Shown: positions 8,355 through 17,402 of the stretch, piece by piece
Numbering within the stretch: the first letter of the stretch is position 1
Layout: every line of letters starts with the position of its first letter
DNA from: an uncultured SAR86 cluster bacterium
GTDB taxonomy: Bacteria; Pseudomonadota; Gammaproteobacteria; Magnimaribacterales; Magnimaribacteraceae
Assembly: GCA_937773605.1 (NCBI GenBank)
Contig: CALJVP010000001.1
Location: forward strand, 62,001-126,000
Direction of reading: 5' to 3'
Length of the DNA stretch: 64,000 bases
Program-made: the position numbers and the translations under genes
The notes under the pieces: model-generated
The model's input: the letters and a program-made list of their open reading frames with translations, nothing else
The model's database searches: none
What the model was told of the DNA's origin: nothing

Positions 8355-8373
8355 TGTACCTTTTATGTACCTT
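8355..8373 (+). repeat. Tandem TGTACCTT repeat between hisI and ccmA
   Basis: TGTACCTT occurs at 8355-8362 and 8366-8373, a period of 11 bases, which is one helical turn. It lies in the divergent hisI/ccmA gap, so it could be a paired protein-binding site. Chance in AT-rich DNA is also possible. Confidence 0.35.
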
Positions 8374-8426
8374 ACATTTAGAAAAGTAATTTATTTTGAT
8401 AAAATAGATTTAACTCTTAATCCAAC

Positions 8427-9050
8427 GTGTCAAACATACTAAAAGTAAAAAATCTAAATTGTCGTAGATCAGGCGAAGAAGTATTGCAAGGCGTGAGTTT
8501 TACTCTAGAAGCTGGAAAGAATCTAGAAATTATTGGATCTAATGGCTCTGGAAAGACCACTGTTTTAAGATCTTTACTTGGTTTTGTTAATGACCATGAT
8601 GGAGGGGTGTATTGGAATGATTCAGAAGTACCATCCACATTTCAAGAAGGGGATGTTAGTTGCTTTTATCAAGGGCATCAAATAGCCGTTAAACCTCTTT
8701 TAACAACTTACGAAAACTTGAAGTTTTCTAGTTCTGGATTTAATTCATCTCTGGAAGAAATTACTTTAATTGCAAAAAAAATTGGTTTAAAGCATTTTTT
8801 AAACAGGCAAAGTTCTAGTCTCTCAGCAGGACAAAAAAAACGCATAGCTATAGGAAGATGGTTATTAAAGGATTTTAATCTTTATATGATTGATGAACCT
8901 TTTACAGCTTTAGATGATGAAGGAATTGAATTAATAGAGGATATTGTTAGAGAGTTAAATAACAAAGGAGCATCTTTTCTTATTACCGGACATCGACCAT
9001 CAGGTCTGAACTCCAATAAAATATACTTGGATGTTAAAAATGACAAATAG
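8427..9050 (+). CDS. ccmA: Heme exporter ATP-binding protein CcmA
   Basis: The 207-residue ABC ATPase starts at GTG. It has Walker A GSNGSGKTT (residues 37-45), the signature LSAGQKKR and Walker B LYMIDEPF. CcmA works with CcmB to release holo-CcmE from CcmC in System I cytochrome c maturation at the cytoplasmic face of the inner membrane. It is the first gene of a ccmABCDEFGHI operon whose members overlap or nearly touch. The end of ccmA overlaps the start of ccmB. No strong ribosome site is visible before the GTG. Confidence 0.95.
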   Translation: MSNILKVKNLNCRRSGEEVLQGVSFTLEAGKNLEIIGSNGSGKTTVLRSLLGFVNDHDGGVYWNDSEVPSTFQEGDVSCFYQGHQIAVKPLLTTYENLKFSSSGFNSSLEEITLIAKKIGLKHFLNRQSSSLSAGQKKRIAIGRWLLKDFNLYMIDEPFTALDDEGIELIEDIVRELNNKGASFLITGHRPSGLNSNKIYLDVKNDK

Positions 9051-9720
9051 AGACAATACTCTGGATTGGTTCATGCTAGTCTTGAGAAGAGACTTAACTT
9101 TATCCTTTAGGCGTTCAGCAACGTATATCACTCCTCTTATTTTCTTCTTGATTGTTGTTACTTTTTTCCCATTGGCTTTAGGACCAAGTCAGTCTTTATT
9201 AAGCTCTTTAGCAGCTGGAATTATTTGGATATCTGCTCTTCTTTCATCTTTACTAGCAGTGGAAGGTATTTTTAGTGAAGACTATAGAGACGGAACCTTG
9301 GACCAATACTTTGTAAGTTCTGAGCCCGTTTTTATTTTAATTTTTGCTAAAGTTCTTTGTCATTGGCTGGTGTGTGGAGCGCCTATTATTCTAGCGTCCA
9401 TTTTAAGTTCTATTTTCCTCTATCTACCCTCCGGCGCTCTTTTTGCTTTAATCATAAGTCTTTTGCTAGGAACGCTATTTATGAGTTTATTGGGTGCCTT
9501 AGGTGCGGCCTTGGCTCTTGGAAAGAGTGCAATCTTAAGTGCAATAATCGTTTTGCCATTTTCTATACCTACTTTACTTATGGGTACGGCTATAATGTCT
9601 GCCGCAGTTAACCAGCAAGATTACTCAGGATTTCTTTCAATTATGGGTGCTATGTTAGCTGTTGGAATACCGGGACTTTGTTTACTTACCGTTGAGGCTA
9701 TTTTATTAAATTATGAGTAG
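9031..9720 (+). CDS. ccmB: Heme exporter permease CcmB
   Basis: This roughly 226-229-residue membrane protein has about six hydrophobic segments and the CcmB start region FMLVLRRDLTLSFRRS, with the conserved AAGIIWISALLSSLLAVEGIF stretch following. It is the permease partner of CcmA. ATG codons at 9031 and 9040 are both possible starts, and both lie within ccmA. The gene overlaps ccmC at its 3' end by 8 bases, consistent with coupled translation. Confidence 0.94.
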   Translation: MLKMTNRDNTLDWFMLVLRRDLTLSFRRSATYITPLIFFLIVVTFFPLALGPSQSLLSSLAAGIIWISALLSSLLAVEGIFSEDYRDGTLDQYFVSSEPVFILIFAKVLCHWLVCGAPIILASILSSIFLYLPSGALFALIISLLLGTLFMSLLGALGAALALGKSAILSAIIVLPFSIPTLLMGTAIMSAAVNQQDYSGFLSIMGAMLAVGIPGLCLLTVEAILLNYE

Positions 9721-10471
9721 AGTTTTGTCTAGAATCAAGAACTGGCTAATTGCGATGGGGTCGCCTCCTCATTTTTACAAATGGGCCACAAGATCTCTAC
9801 CTTGGTTGGCTGGACTGGCAGTAATAGTTTTTTGTGTTGGATTGACTTGGGGTATTGGTTTTTCACCAACAGACTACAAGCAGGGAGATGTTTATAGAAT
9901 TATTTATATTCACGTCCCATCGGCTATTTTAGCTGAGTCCATTTATATTTTTATGGCAATCAGTGGATTTATTTCAATGGTGTGGAGAGCCAAGATTGCA
10001 GGTATGTTAATAAATTCAGCTGCTCCAATAGGTGCAGGTTTTACCCTCGTAGCTTTATTAACTGGTTCAATATGGGGCAAACCAACTTGGGGTACTTGGT
10101 GGGTTTGGGATGCTCGTTTAACCTCAACGTTAATTCTGTTTTTCTTGTATGCAGCAATTATTGGACTTCATTCATCAATAGAAAATAAAACCAAAGGCGA
10201 CAGAGCAGTGGCAATTCTAGCTGTCTTAGGAGTTGTTATTGTACCCATCATTAAGAAATCAGTTGATTGGTGGCAAACTTTACACCAGCCTTCTACCTTC
10301 ACACTAACCTCTTCACCAAGCATGCCTCCTGAGATGTATCTGCCATTATTGGTTTGTGTCTTAGGTTTTTACTTCCTCTTTATTTTTATGTTAACAAATT
10401 CTCTGAGGGGGGAAATAATTTCCAGGGAAAGGGATAAATCTTGGGTAAAAAAACAATTTTTTAAATACTAA
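9713..10471 (+). CDS. ccmC: Heme exporter/handling protein CcmC
   Basis: The 252-residue membrane protein carries the tryptophan-rich heme-handling motif WGTWWVWDARLTS in a periplasmic loop, flanked by HVPSA (first His ligand) and later LHQPS (second). It loads heme covalently onto CcmE. About six transmembrane helices are apparent, and the length matches the family. It overlaps ccmB and is followed 6 bases later by ccmD. Confidence 0.96.
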   Translation: MSRVLSRIKNWLIAMGSPPHFYKWATRSLPWLAGLAVIVFCVGLTWGIGFSPTDYKQGDVYRIIYIHVPSAILAESIYIFMAISGFISMVWRAKIAGMLINSAAPIGAGFTLVALLTGSIWGKPTWGTWWVWDARLTSTLILFFLYAAIIGLHSSIENKTKGDRAVAILAVLGVVIVPIIKKSVDWWQTLHQPSTFTLTSSPSMPPEMYLPLLVCVLGFYFLFIFMLTNSLRGEIISRERDKSWVKKQFFKY

Positions 10472-10477
10472 AATCAG

Positions 10478-10633
10478 ATGTTAGATTCATTACAATTATT
10501 ATTTATTATGGATGGAAAGGGTCCTTACGTATGGGCCTGCTTATTGATTCTTATAATTGTTATCTTTATTAATCTTATTATTCCTGTGATTCGGTTAAAA
10601 AGGATTTATAGAGAAGGAACTTTAGAGGAGTAA
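10478..10633 (+). CDS. ccmD: Heme exporter protein CcmD (small)
   Basis: An ATG at 10478 opens a 51-residue frame ending at TAA 10631-10633. It begins MLDSLQLLFIMDGKGPYVW, followed by one transmembrane helix and a basic tail, RLKRIYREGTLEE. This is the size, topology and charge pattern of CcmD, and it sits exactly between ccmC and ccmE. CcmD is an adaptor in the CcmABCD complex that aids release of holo-CcmE. It lies below usual ORF-length cutoffs and is easily missed. Confidence 0.92.
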   Translation: MLDSLQLLFIMDGKGPYVWACLLILIIVIFINLIIPVIRLKRIYREGTLEE

Positions 10634-10635
10634 GT

Positions 10636-11061
10636 TTGCACCCGCTTAGAAAACAGAGGATTTATGCGATAGTTACAGTTTTACTGGGAGTTATTGTTGC
10701 TTTAGTTTTAGTCATGAATGCTTTATCAAAGAATATGAACCTCTTCTATTCTCCCAGTGAGTTGGTAAGTAGTAATATTGCTCCGGGCAGCATTATTAGA
10801 GCAGGTGGAATGGTCGCGTCAGGCTCTATTCAAAAAAGTACTGACTCCTTGGAAGTTATTTTCTTGATTACTGATTTTCAGAATTCACTATCTGTTACCT
10901 ATAATGGAATACTTCCTGATCTTTTCTCAGAAGATGCTGGTGTTGTGGTTAAGGGTTTTTTAAAAGAAGATGGCACTTTCCTTGCTGAAGAAGTTTTAGC
11001 AAAACATGATGAAAATTATATGCCCCCTGAAGTGGCTAAAATGCTAGACAAAACAGAATGA
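10636..11061 (+). CDS. ccmE: Periplasmic heme chaperone CcmE
   Basis: The 141-residue protein has an N-terminal signal anchor (about residues 9-28) and an OB-fold domain. The heme-binding histidine lies in LAKHDENYMPPEV near the C-terminus, with the HxxxY arrangement. The start is TTG at 10636, supported by a GAGGAG ribosome site that overlaps the end of ccmD; no ATG fits the family N-terminus (HPLRKQR). It overlaps ccmF by 4 bases. Confidence 0.95.
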   Translation: MHPLRKQRIYAIVTVLLGVIVALVLVMNALSKNMNLFYSPSELVSSNIAPGSIIRAGGMVASGSIQKSTDSLEVIFLITDFQNSLSVTYNGILPDLFSEDAGVVVKGFLKEDGTFLAEEVLAKHDENYMPPEVAKMLDKTE

Positions 11062-12977
11062 TTCCAGAAATTGGTCATCTTTTATTAATTGGAGCTTTAG
11101 TAGTAACTTTTATAGGTGGGTGTCTGCCTATTTATGAATTCTTTTCGAAGAAATACTATTCTCAGAGCTATGTTAGACCATTCTCTGTTTTGACCGCCTT
11201 TCTCGTATCAGGATCACTTATTTGTTTAATATATTCTTTTTTAGTTGATGACTTCTCTGTTGCTTACGTGGCTACAAATTCGAATACTCTTCTTCCAAAT
11301 TATTATAAATTTGCAGCAACTTGGGGGGCGCATGAAGGGTCTTTAGTTCTTTGGGTGTTGTGTTTATCTTTATGGCTGGTGGGGTATATGTTTTCAAAGA
11401 GAGACGTAAATGATCCTTTTTCTTCAATAACATTTGCAATCATGAATCAGGTAATTTTTGCTTTTGTTCTTTTTACTCTATTTACCTCTAATCCTTTTGA
11501 AAGATTATTGCCTTTTTCACCTCTTGAAGGCGGAGACCTTAACCCGTCTTTGCAAGACTTTGCTTTTACAATTCACCCACCGCTGCTTTATCTTGGTTAC
11601 TCCGGTCTAGCACTTCCTTTCTCTCTGGCTATAGCTGCAATGATTACTAATAATATTGATTCTTTGTGGGCTAGGAATGCAAGGCCCTGGTCACTGCTAT
11701 CCTGTGCCTTTCTTACCTTGGGAATAGGATTGGGCAGTTGGTGGGCTTATTACGAATTAGGTTGGGGAGGGTGGTGGTTCTGGGATCCTGTTGAAAATGC
11801 AGCCTTTGTTCCATGGCTAATATCTATAGCCCTTTTTCATTCTCTTATTGTTACTGAGAGAAGAGGAGTATTTAAGAATTGGTCTTTATTGCTGTCAATT
11901 TTATCTTTCGCTGCTAGCTTGTTGGGTACTTTTCTTGTTCGTTCAGGGGTCTTAACTTCCGTCCATGCATTTGCTCTTGATCCAGAAAGGGGCTTGTTTA
12001 TTTTAGGAATATTCACGTATTTCGTATTTGGTGCTCTTCTTATTTATAGCCTTAAAAACACTAAGACTCAAAGTGAAAGTACCTACTCTTTAACATCAGT
12101 TGAATTTGGGTTCCTTTTAAATAATCTTCTCCTGGTTGTGTTAGCAATTTCAATAATGTTTGGGACTATTTTCCCTCTTTTATATGAAGCTTATACAAAT
12201 GGTGATCAAGTATCTGTTGGCCCCCCTTACTTCAATGTCTTAATTCTACCTTTTGCAATCGGGTTAGGTTTTTTGCAAGGCATAGGCCTTTTCTTGGGTT
12301 GGAGTGACACTAAGGATTTTAAATTTGTTAATAGGCTGGTTATAGAAACTCTGACAATGCTGATTGTTATAAATATTATCTTATATTTTCTTTTTGGAAG
12401 TTTTAATACAGGCTCCCTTGTAGCATGCTTGTTATTCTCATGGATTGTATCTGGAAACTTCTTAGACATTGTAATAAATAAAAGACCCTTAAATAAAATA
12501 AAATCATTTCTTAACTTCCGTTTAGGAGCAATATTCGCACATTTAGGAATTGCTTTTCTGGTCTTAGGTATAGGCGTAGTGAGCAGTTATTCTAGTGAAA
12601 AAGAATTGTTACTCTCAGTTGGTGAGAGTTATGATTTAGATGGCTATGTCTTTGAATTCGAGAATCTTAGCTCAGAAAAGGGGCCAAATTATATTGCAGA
12701 TGTTGCTAGCCTGAAGATACAAGAAAACGCTCAGGCCATTTCTTTGAGTTCTGAAAAGAGGAATTACCTTTCTGCAAACCAAGTAACAACCGAAGTGGGA
12801 ATAGTTGCTGATCTCTTTAAGGATTACTATGTTGCACTGGGAGAAAATATCGAGGGAGACACTTGGTCTTTTAGGTTACAAGTAAAGCCTTTTGTGAGAT
12901 GGATCTGGTTCGGGGCATTATTGGTAGCAATTGGCACATTTATTTCCAGTATTAAACTTTTAAGGAAAGAAACTTGA
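11058..12977 (+). CDS. ccmF: Cytochrome c heme lyase subunit CcmF
   Basis: The 639-residue polytopic membrane protein carries the WWD motif GWGGWWFWDPVENAAFVPW and the upstream WGAHEGSLVLWV, both hallmarks of CcmF. With CcmH/I it ligates heme from CcmE to apocytochrome CxxCH motifs in the periplasm. About fourteen hydrophobic segments are present, with a periplasmic loop near the C-terminus (about residues 520-610). It overlaps both neighbours by 4 bases. Confidence 0.96.
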   Translation: MIPEIGHLLLIGALVVTFIGGCLPIYEFFSKKYYSQSYVRPFSVLTAFLVSGSLICLIYSFLVDDFSVAYVATNSNTLLPNYYKFAATWGAHEGSLVLWVLCLSLWLVGYMFSKRDVNDPFSSITFAIMNQVIFAFVLFTLFTSNPFERLLPFSPLEGGDLNPSLQDFAFTIHPPLLYLGYSGLALPFSLAIAAMITNNIDSLWARNARPWSLLSCAFLTLGIGLGSWWAYYELGWGGWWFWDPVENAAFVPWLISIALFHSLIVTERRGVFKNWSLLLSILSFAASLLGTFLVRSGVLTSVHAFALDPERGLFILGIFTYFVFGALLIYSLKNTKTQSESTYSLTSVEFGFLLNNLLLVVLAISIMFGTIFPLLYEAYTNGDQVSVGPPYFNVLILPFAIGLGFLQGIGLFLGWSDTKDFKFVNRLVIETLTMLIVINIILYFLFGSFNTGSLVACLLFSWIVSGNFLDIVINKRPLNKIKSFLNFRLGAIFAHLGIAFLVLGIGVVSSYSSEKELLLSVGESYDLDGYVFEFENLSSEKGPNYIADVASLKIQENAQAISLSSEKRNYLSANQVTTEVGIVADLFKDYYVALGENIEGDTWSFRLQVKPFVRWIWFGALLVAIGTFISSIKLLRKET

Positions 12978-13492
12978 AAAAAATTATAGATATAGCTCCT
13001 TTAGTAGTTTTTGTATTGCTGGTCTTGGCTCTCTTTTCTTTTCTACAAAGGGATAATAATCAGCTGAACTCAGTTCTTATAGATAAAAATTTTCCTGAAT
13101 TTACTCTTACTCAATTAGAAGATGAAGACATTATTTTATCCAGAAGTGATATTTCTCATTTCCCAGCCATTGTTAATGTCTGGGCAACTTGGTGCATAAC
13201 TTGCAGGGTGGAACATCCTTTTTTATTAAATCTAAAAAAGGAGTCTAAGATAAAGATTTATGGTTTAAATTATAAAGACGACAGGCAAAAAGCATTGAGC
13301 TTGTTGGAAAGAGACGGCAATCCATTTGAATTCAGTATTTATGATAAAGAAGGTTCGTTGGCTATTGATCTTGGTGTTTACGGCGCGCCCGAGACTTTTT
13401 TAATAAACTCAGATGGAATAATTAAAACAAGACACGTTGGAGCATTGACTCCTGAAATCTGGAATAAAAAGTTTGTAATTCATTTGAAATGA
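12974..13492 (+). CDS. ccmG: Thiol:disulfide interchange protein CcmG/DsbE
   Basis: The 172-residue membrane-anchored thioredoxin-like protein has an N-terminal helix (about residues 8-24) and the active site WATWCITCRVEHPFL. The acidic GxxGAPETFLI region with the cis-proline is also present. It reduces apocytochrome c cysteines before heme ligation, drawing electrons from a DsbD-type protein such as the one at 46134-48206. It overlaps ccmF and ccmH by 4 bases each. Confidence 0.94.
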   Translation: MKKIIDIAPLVVFVLLVLALFSFLQRDNNQLNSVLIDKNFPEFTLTQLEDEDIILSRSDISHFPAIVNVWATWCITCRVEHPFLLNLKKESKIKIYGLNYKDDRQKALSLLERDGNPFEFSIYDKEGSLAIDLGVYGAPETFLINSDGIIKTRHVGALTPEIWNKKFVIHLK

Positions 13493-13962
13493 AGAGCTTA
13501 TTTTTTTCAATTATTCTAGCGATTTCTCAGGTCATTTGGTCTGTAGGAATTCAAAATCTAGATGTTCAAAAAGAGCTATATCCCTTTGATACTGTTGAAG
13601 AAGAAATTCGTTTCAATAAGCTGCTGGATGATTATAGATGTCCTAAATGCCAAAGCTCTAATCTGTCTGGTTCTAACTCCCCAATTGCTAGAGATTTAAA
13701 AATAGAAATCTATAGATTAGTCAAAGAGGGAAAAAAAGATTATGAAATTACGGAATTCTTAACACAAAGGTATGGAGATTTTATTCTTTACAAACCTCCT
13801 TTTCAGCCATCAACTTACCTTCTATGGATAGGTCCATTCGCTCTTCTATTAATCGCAATTCTTTGTGTTTTTCTAGTTAAGAGGAGTAAACAGAAAAAGG
13901 TTTCTGATACAGACCTAAGGGCGCTGAAGAAAAAATTTCAATCTGAGTCAGAGAACAGATAG
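13489..13962 (+). CDS. ccmH: Cytochrome c maturation protein CcmH
   Basis: The 157-residue protein has a signal peptide, then the three-helix CcmH domain with the redox motif RCPKCQSSNLSGSNSP. The conserved REI-like region appears as DLKIEIYRLVKEGKKDYEI, followed by YGDFILYKPP and a transmembrane helix near residues 105-125. It forms part of the heme-lyase complex and resolves disulfides on apocytochrome. Its basic cytoplasmic tail ends directly before ccmI. Confidence 0.93.
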   Translation: MKSLFFSIILAISQVIWSVGIQNLDVQKELYPFDTVEEEIRFNKLLDDYRCPKCQSSNLSGSNSPIARDLKIEIYRLVKEGKKDYEITEFLTQRYGDFILYKPPFQPSTYLLWIGPFALLLIAILCVFLVKRSKQKKVSDTDLRALKKKFQSESENR

Positions 13963-14811
13963 ATGTTAATCATTTTTATAACTTCTACATTAATTGCTAT
14001 ATGTCTGTATATAGTTTTTTCTTTTTCAAATGGAGAAAATAAAAACAATAGAAAACAAGATAATTTATCTCTTTTTGATTCAGAATCAAAAGTTATTTCT
14101 GGCTTGGAAGGTTTAGAAGAAATCACAAAAAATAAACTAAAAGATGAGAGAGAGATCCTTTTTCTTCAGGATGTCCAAGAAGAACTGAATGTCGAGCAAA
14201 GAGAAAACTTTAAAGAAAGAAGAAAAGTCTTTTCACTCGCTTTAGGAATTGCAGGCATGTTCATGACCCTTTGCATTTACTTCTATCCGGTTGAGCTTGG
14301 ATCCTACTCCTTGCTTAAAGATACTGAGATTTTTGAATCTTTCTTAAATGGAAGTAAAGATGAAAGGGTTGAAAGAAAGGAGCTATTTAAGAACACGTAT
14401 TCAGACTATATAGTTAAGAATCAAGAAAAATCTAATAACATTTATGCTCTAGCTATAAGTCTAAAGAACTTAGAAGAATTTGATCTTTCAAGGATGGCAT
14501 ATCAATCTCTTTTTATAAACCATAAAGACGATCTAAGTGGAGATATTTTTGCTGAATATACACAAGTTTTGTATTTCTCAGAAGGACGGAGATTTACAGA
14601 ACAAACAAAAGAACTGCTCGACTTGACGTTATTGAAGGCTCCAGATAACCCGGTTGCTTTGACCCTAAAAGGCCTTCAATACCTGGGAGAAAAGAATCTT
14701 GATCAGACTATTATTCAGTGGTCCAAGGCAGCTTCTTTCATCACTAATGAAAGAGAAAAAGAAGAGCTCAAAATAGCTATAAAGGCTTTAAATAACAGAA
14801 AAAATCAGTAG
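13963..14811 (+). CDS. ccmI: CcmI/CycH-like TPR protein of the cytochrome c maturation operon
   Basis: This 282-residue protein has two hydrophobic helices (residues about 1-20 and 90-112) flanking a charged loop, followed by a helical region with TPR-like repeats (about 150-280). This is the CcmI topology, in which the TPR domain captures apocytochrome C-termini. Its position after ccmH, with no gap, supports the call; the sequence itself is divergent. It is the last gene of the operon. A 108-base gap with a hairpin follows before smc. Confidence 0.78.
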   Translation: MLIIFITSTLIAICLYIVFSFSNGENKNNRKQDNLSLFDSESKVISGLEGLEEITKNKLKDEREILFLQDVQEELNVEQRENFKERRKVFSLALGIAGMFMTLCIYFYPVELGSYSLLKDTEIFESFLNGSKDERVERKELFKNTYSDYIVKNQEKSNNIYALAISLKNLEEFDLSRMAYQSLFINHKDDLSGDIFAEYTQVLYFSEGRRFTEQTKELLDLTLLKAPDNPVALTLKGLQYLGEKNLDQTIIQWSKAASFITNEREKEELKIAIKALNNRKNQ

Positions 14812-14843
14812 TTTCGTAACAATAAATAGAATAGACTTCGTCA

Positions 14844-14871
14844 GCAATGAAAGCTTTTCTTTTTTCATTGC
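14844..14871 (+). other. Hairpin in the ccmI-smc gap
   Basis: GCAATGAAA (14844-14852) and TTTCATTGC (14863-14871) form a perfect 9-bp stem around a T-rich 10-base loop. A smaller AGGG...CCCT pairing follows closer to smc. There is no T tail after the stem, so it is not a standard terminator. It could be a processing site, a weak terminator or a leader structure. Confidence 0.45.
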
Positions 14872-14919
14872 CGTTCTGCTACAGGGCGTTGGTTTCCTAC
14901 CCTCAAACAAAAGTGAAAT

Positions 14920-17400
14920 ATGAAGCTTAAAGGAATAAAACTTTCAGGTTTTAAATCTTTCGTTGATCCAACCTCGGTGTCTTTTCCTGGTGAAATGACT
15001 TGTATTGTAGGTCCAAATGGATGTGGAAAATCAAATGTAATTGATGCTGTTAGATGGGTCTTGGGTGAGAGCTCTGCTAAGAATTTAAGAAGCGATTCAA
15101 TGTCAGATGTCGTGTTTAATGGATCTTCTTCAAGAAAATCCGTTTCTAGGGCGTCCGTTGAACTTTTTTTTGATAACTCGGATGGAAGAATTGGAGGAGA
15201 ATATTCTGGCTACAATGAAATATCTGTAAGACGGAGTGTAGAGATTGACGGACAATCTAATTATTATTTGAATGGAACTAGTTGCAGAAAAAGAGACATA
15301 ACAGATGTTTTCTTAGGTACAGGTTTAGGTCCTAGAAGTTATGCAATTATTGAGCAGGGCATGATTTCTCAACTTGTAAGCGCTAAACCAGAAGAAATGA
15401 GGGGCTATATAGAAGAGGTGGCTGGCATATCAAGGTATTTAGAGAGAAAACGAGAAACTGAATCAAGCATTAAAAAAACTAATGATAATTTATCAAGACT
15501 TGAAGATCTAAGGGAAGAGATTGGAAGGCTCTTGTTTAAACTCCAACAACAGGCTAAAGCAGCTGAAAAATACACTCAATTTAGAAAAGATGAAAAACAT
15601 GTCAAAGGCCTTCTTCTTACTTCTCGCTGGAAAGATATTTCCAAGAAGATAGAGTTAAAAGAAGCAAACGTTAAGGATCAAGAAATTAAGGTTCAAGAAG
15701 CAAATTCATCTAAAACTACCTCTGATTCAAAAATTATGGCCTTAAGAGCTGAGCAAATTGAACTTCAAACTGCCATGGATAAAGTGCAACAAGATTTTTA
15801 TAGTTTTGGTGCAGATATCTCAAGAACGGAACAAGACCTCACTCTCAAGAAAGACAGAAACAAAGAGGTAGAAGAAAAAATTAAATCTAACAATGCTCAA
15901 CTTGAATCTAGAACTCAGGAATTAAAGAATCTAACAGCAGATAAAGAGGAGATTCAAACGTCAATTGCCTTAATTTCACCTGAATTAGATGAATTAAGGA
16001 ATATTCAGTTGGATGAAGGCAGTATAACTTCGGCTACAAAAATTTTAGAAACCGAATGGTTGTTGTTCATAACTGAATCTGAGTCGTTGCTAAGCCAAAT
16101 GGATAATATGTCTCTTTCTATGTCCAAGAAATTAGAAATAGGATTAACAAAAGATGATTCAGATGTTTTCATTGCCGAACTTAAAGGCTTACAAGCTTCT
16201 ATAAAAAAATTATCTTCTGAGCCCGCAAGGCTCACAGGTAAAACTCAAGAGTTGTTATCAGATTCTTCAGAGAATGAAAAAAGAGAAAGGATTAATCTTC
16301 TAGATAAAACCGGTCAATTTGCTGAACTACAGGCTAAATTAGCAACTATTGCCAGTCAGGATGGCCACTTAAAATCAGGCATTAAGGAGTTAGAAAAAAA
16401 TACTACAAGTTTGATTGAAGAAGTTGCAAACATGAAAGAACCTCTTGCCTCAGTAGAAAATGATTTAAATAAACTACTTGAGGGACGCTTAAAAGTAGAG
16501 TCTGAACTTCTAAAAGCACGCAAGGCTATTGAGGGATGTTCTGAATCTATTCATAAGATAGAAAGGGAAAAAATAGAAAAAGAACAAATGGCCATTAATC
16601 TAAGAGAAGCTTTGGAAACTCTTAGGCTAGAACGTCAAGCTTCAAAGATAGAAGCTGAAAATATTGAGAGACAGCTTCTTGATAATGACAACAAATTAGA
16701 CAGTCTTTTAGAAGAAATAACTGACGAGCAGACCACTCAGAGTCTAGAACTTGAACTGGATGCAGTAGAAAAGAAGATTTCTAGGCTAGGGGCTATCAAT
16801 TTAGCTGCCATGGAAGAGTATGAAGTGGAAGAAAAGCGTAAAAGTCTATTGGATGGACAACATCAAGAACTAACGGATGCGTTAGAAACATTGCAAAATG
16901 CGATTAATAAAATAGACAAGGAAACAAGAACGACTTTTAAAGATACTTTTGATAAGTTAAATATCAGTCTTGCGAGTTCTTTCCCCAAGCTCTTTGGCGG
17001 AGGTCACGCCGAACTTACAATGTTGGGCGACGATTTATTAAGTTCGGGAGTGGGCATTTCAGCTAGACCACCCGGTAAAAAGAATTCTAGTGTTTCTCAA
17101 TTATCCGGTGGAGAAAAAGCTCTTACAGCTATAGCTATTGTTTTTGCGTTCTTTGAATTAAACCCAGCTCCTTTTTGCATGCTAGATGAAGTTGATGCCC
17201 CTTTAGATGATTTAAATACTATGCGTTTTATTGAACTTGTAGAGGACATGTCAAAAAATGTTCAATTTGTTTACATAACTCATAACAAAATATCCATGGA
17301 GAGAAGCAAACATTTAATGGGTGTGACAATGCAAGAACCTGGCGTCTCTAGAATGGTGGCTGTAGATGTAGATGAAGCGGTAGAGTTGGCTGCAAGCTAG
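14920..17400 (+). CDS. smc: SMC-family chromosome segregation ATPase, short and apparently hingeless
   Basis: The 826-residue protein has the SMC head split over both ends. The N-terminal half has FKSFVDPTSV and Walker A GPNGCGKSN (31-39). The C-terminal half has signature LSGGEKAL (from 728) and Walker B FCMLDEVDAPLDD, then a D-loop and the ITHNK switch His. Between them lie long coiled coils (about 165-640). Bacterial SMC is normally about 1150-1180 residues with a globular glycine-rich hinge mid-coil. No such hinge is visible here, and the arms are shortened. The frame is uninterrupted. The smc-zipA-ligA order is the gammaproteobacterial one, so this is the cell's SMC orthologue, with a possible change in dimerisation. 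Confidence 0.92.
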   Translation: MKLKGIKLSGFKSFVDPTSVSFPGEMTCIVGPNGCGKSNVIDAVRWVLGESSAKNLRSDSMSDVVFNGSSSRKSVSRASVELFFDNSDGRIGGEYSGYNEISVRRSVEIDGQSNYYLNGTSCRKRDITDVFLGTGLGPRSYAIIEQGMISQLVSAKPEEMRGYIEEVAGISRYLERKRETESSIKKTNDNLSRLEDLREEIGRLLFKLQQQAKAAEKYTQFRKDEKHVKGLLLTSRWKDISKKIELKEANVKDQEIKVQEANSSKTTSDSKIMALRAEQIELQTAMDKVQQDFYSFGADISRTEQDLTLKKDRNKEVEEKIKSNNAQLESRTQELKNLTADKEEIQTSIALISPELDELRNIQLDEGSITSATKILETEWLLFITESESLLSQMDNMSLSMSKKLEIGLTKDDSDVFIAELKGLQASIKKLSSEPARLTGKTQELLSDSSENEKRERINLLDKTGQFAELQAKLATIASQDGHLKSGIKELEKNTTSLIEEVANMKEPLASVENDLNKLLEGRLKVESELLKARKAIEGCSESIHKIEREKIEKEQMAINLREALETLRLERQASKIEAENIERQLLDNDNKLDSLLEEITDEQTTQSLELELDAVEKKISRLGAINLAAMEEYEVEEKRKSLLDGQHQELTDALETLQNAINKIDKETRTTFKDTFDKLNISLASSFPKLFGGGHAELTMLGDDLLSSGVGISARPPGKKNSSVSQLSGGEKALTAIAIVFAFFELNPAPFCMLDEVDAPLDDLNTMRFIELVEDMSKNVQFVYITHNKISMERSKHLMGVTMQEPGVSRMVAVDVDEAVELAAS

Positions 17401-17402
17401 GC

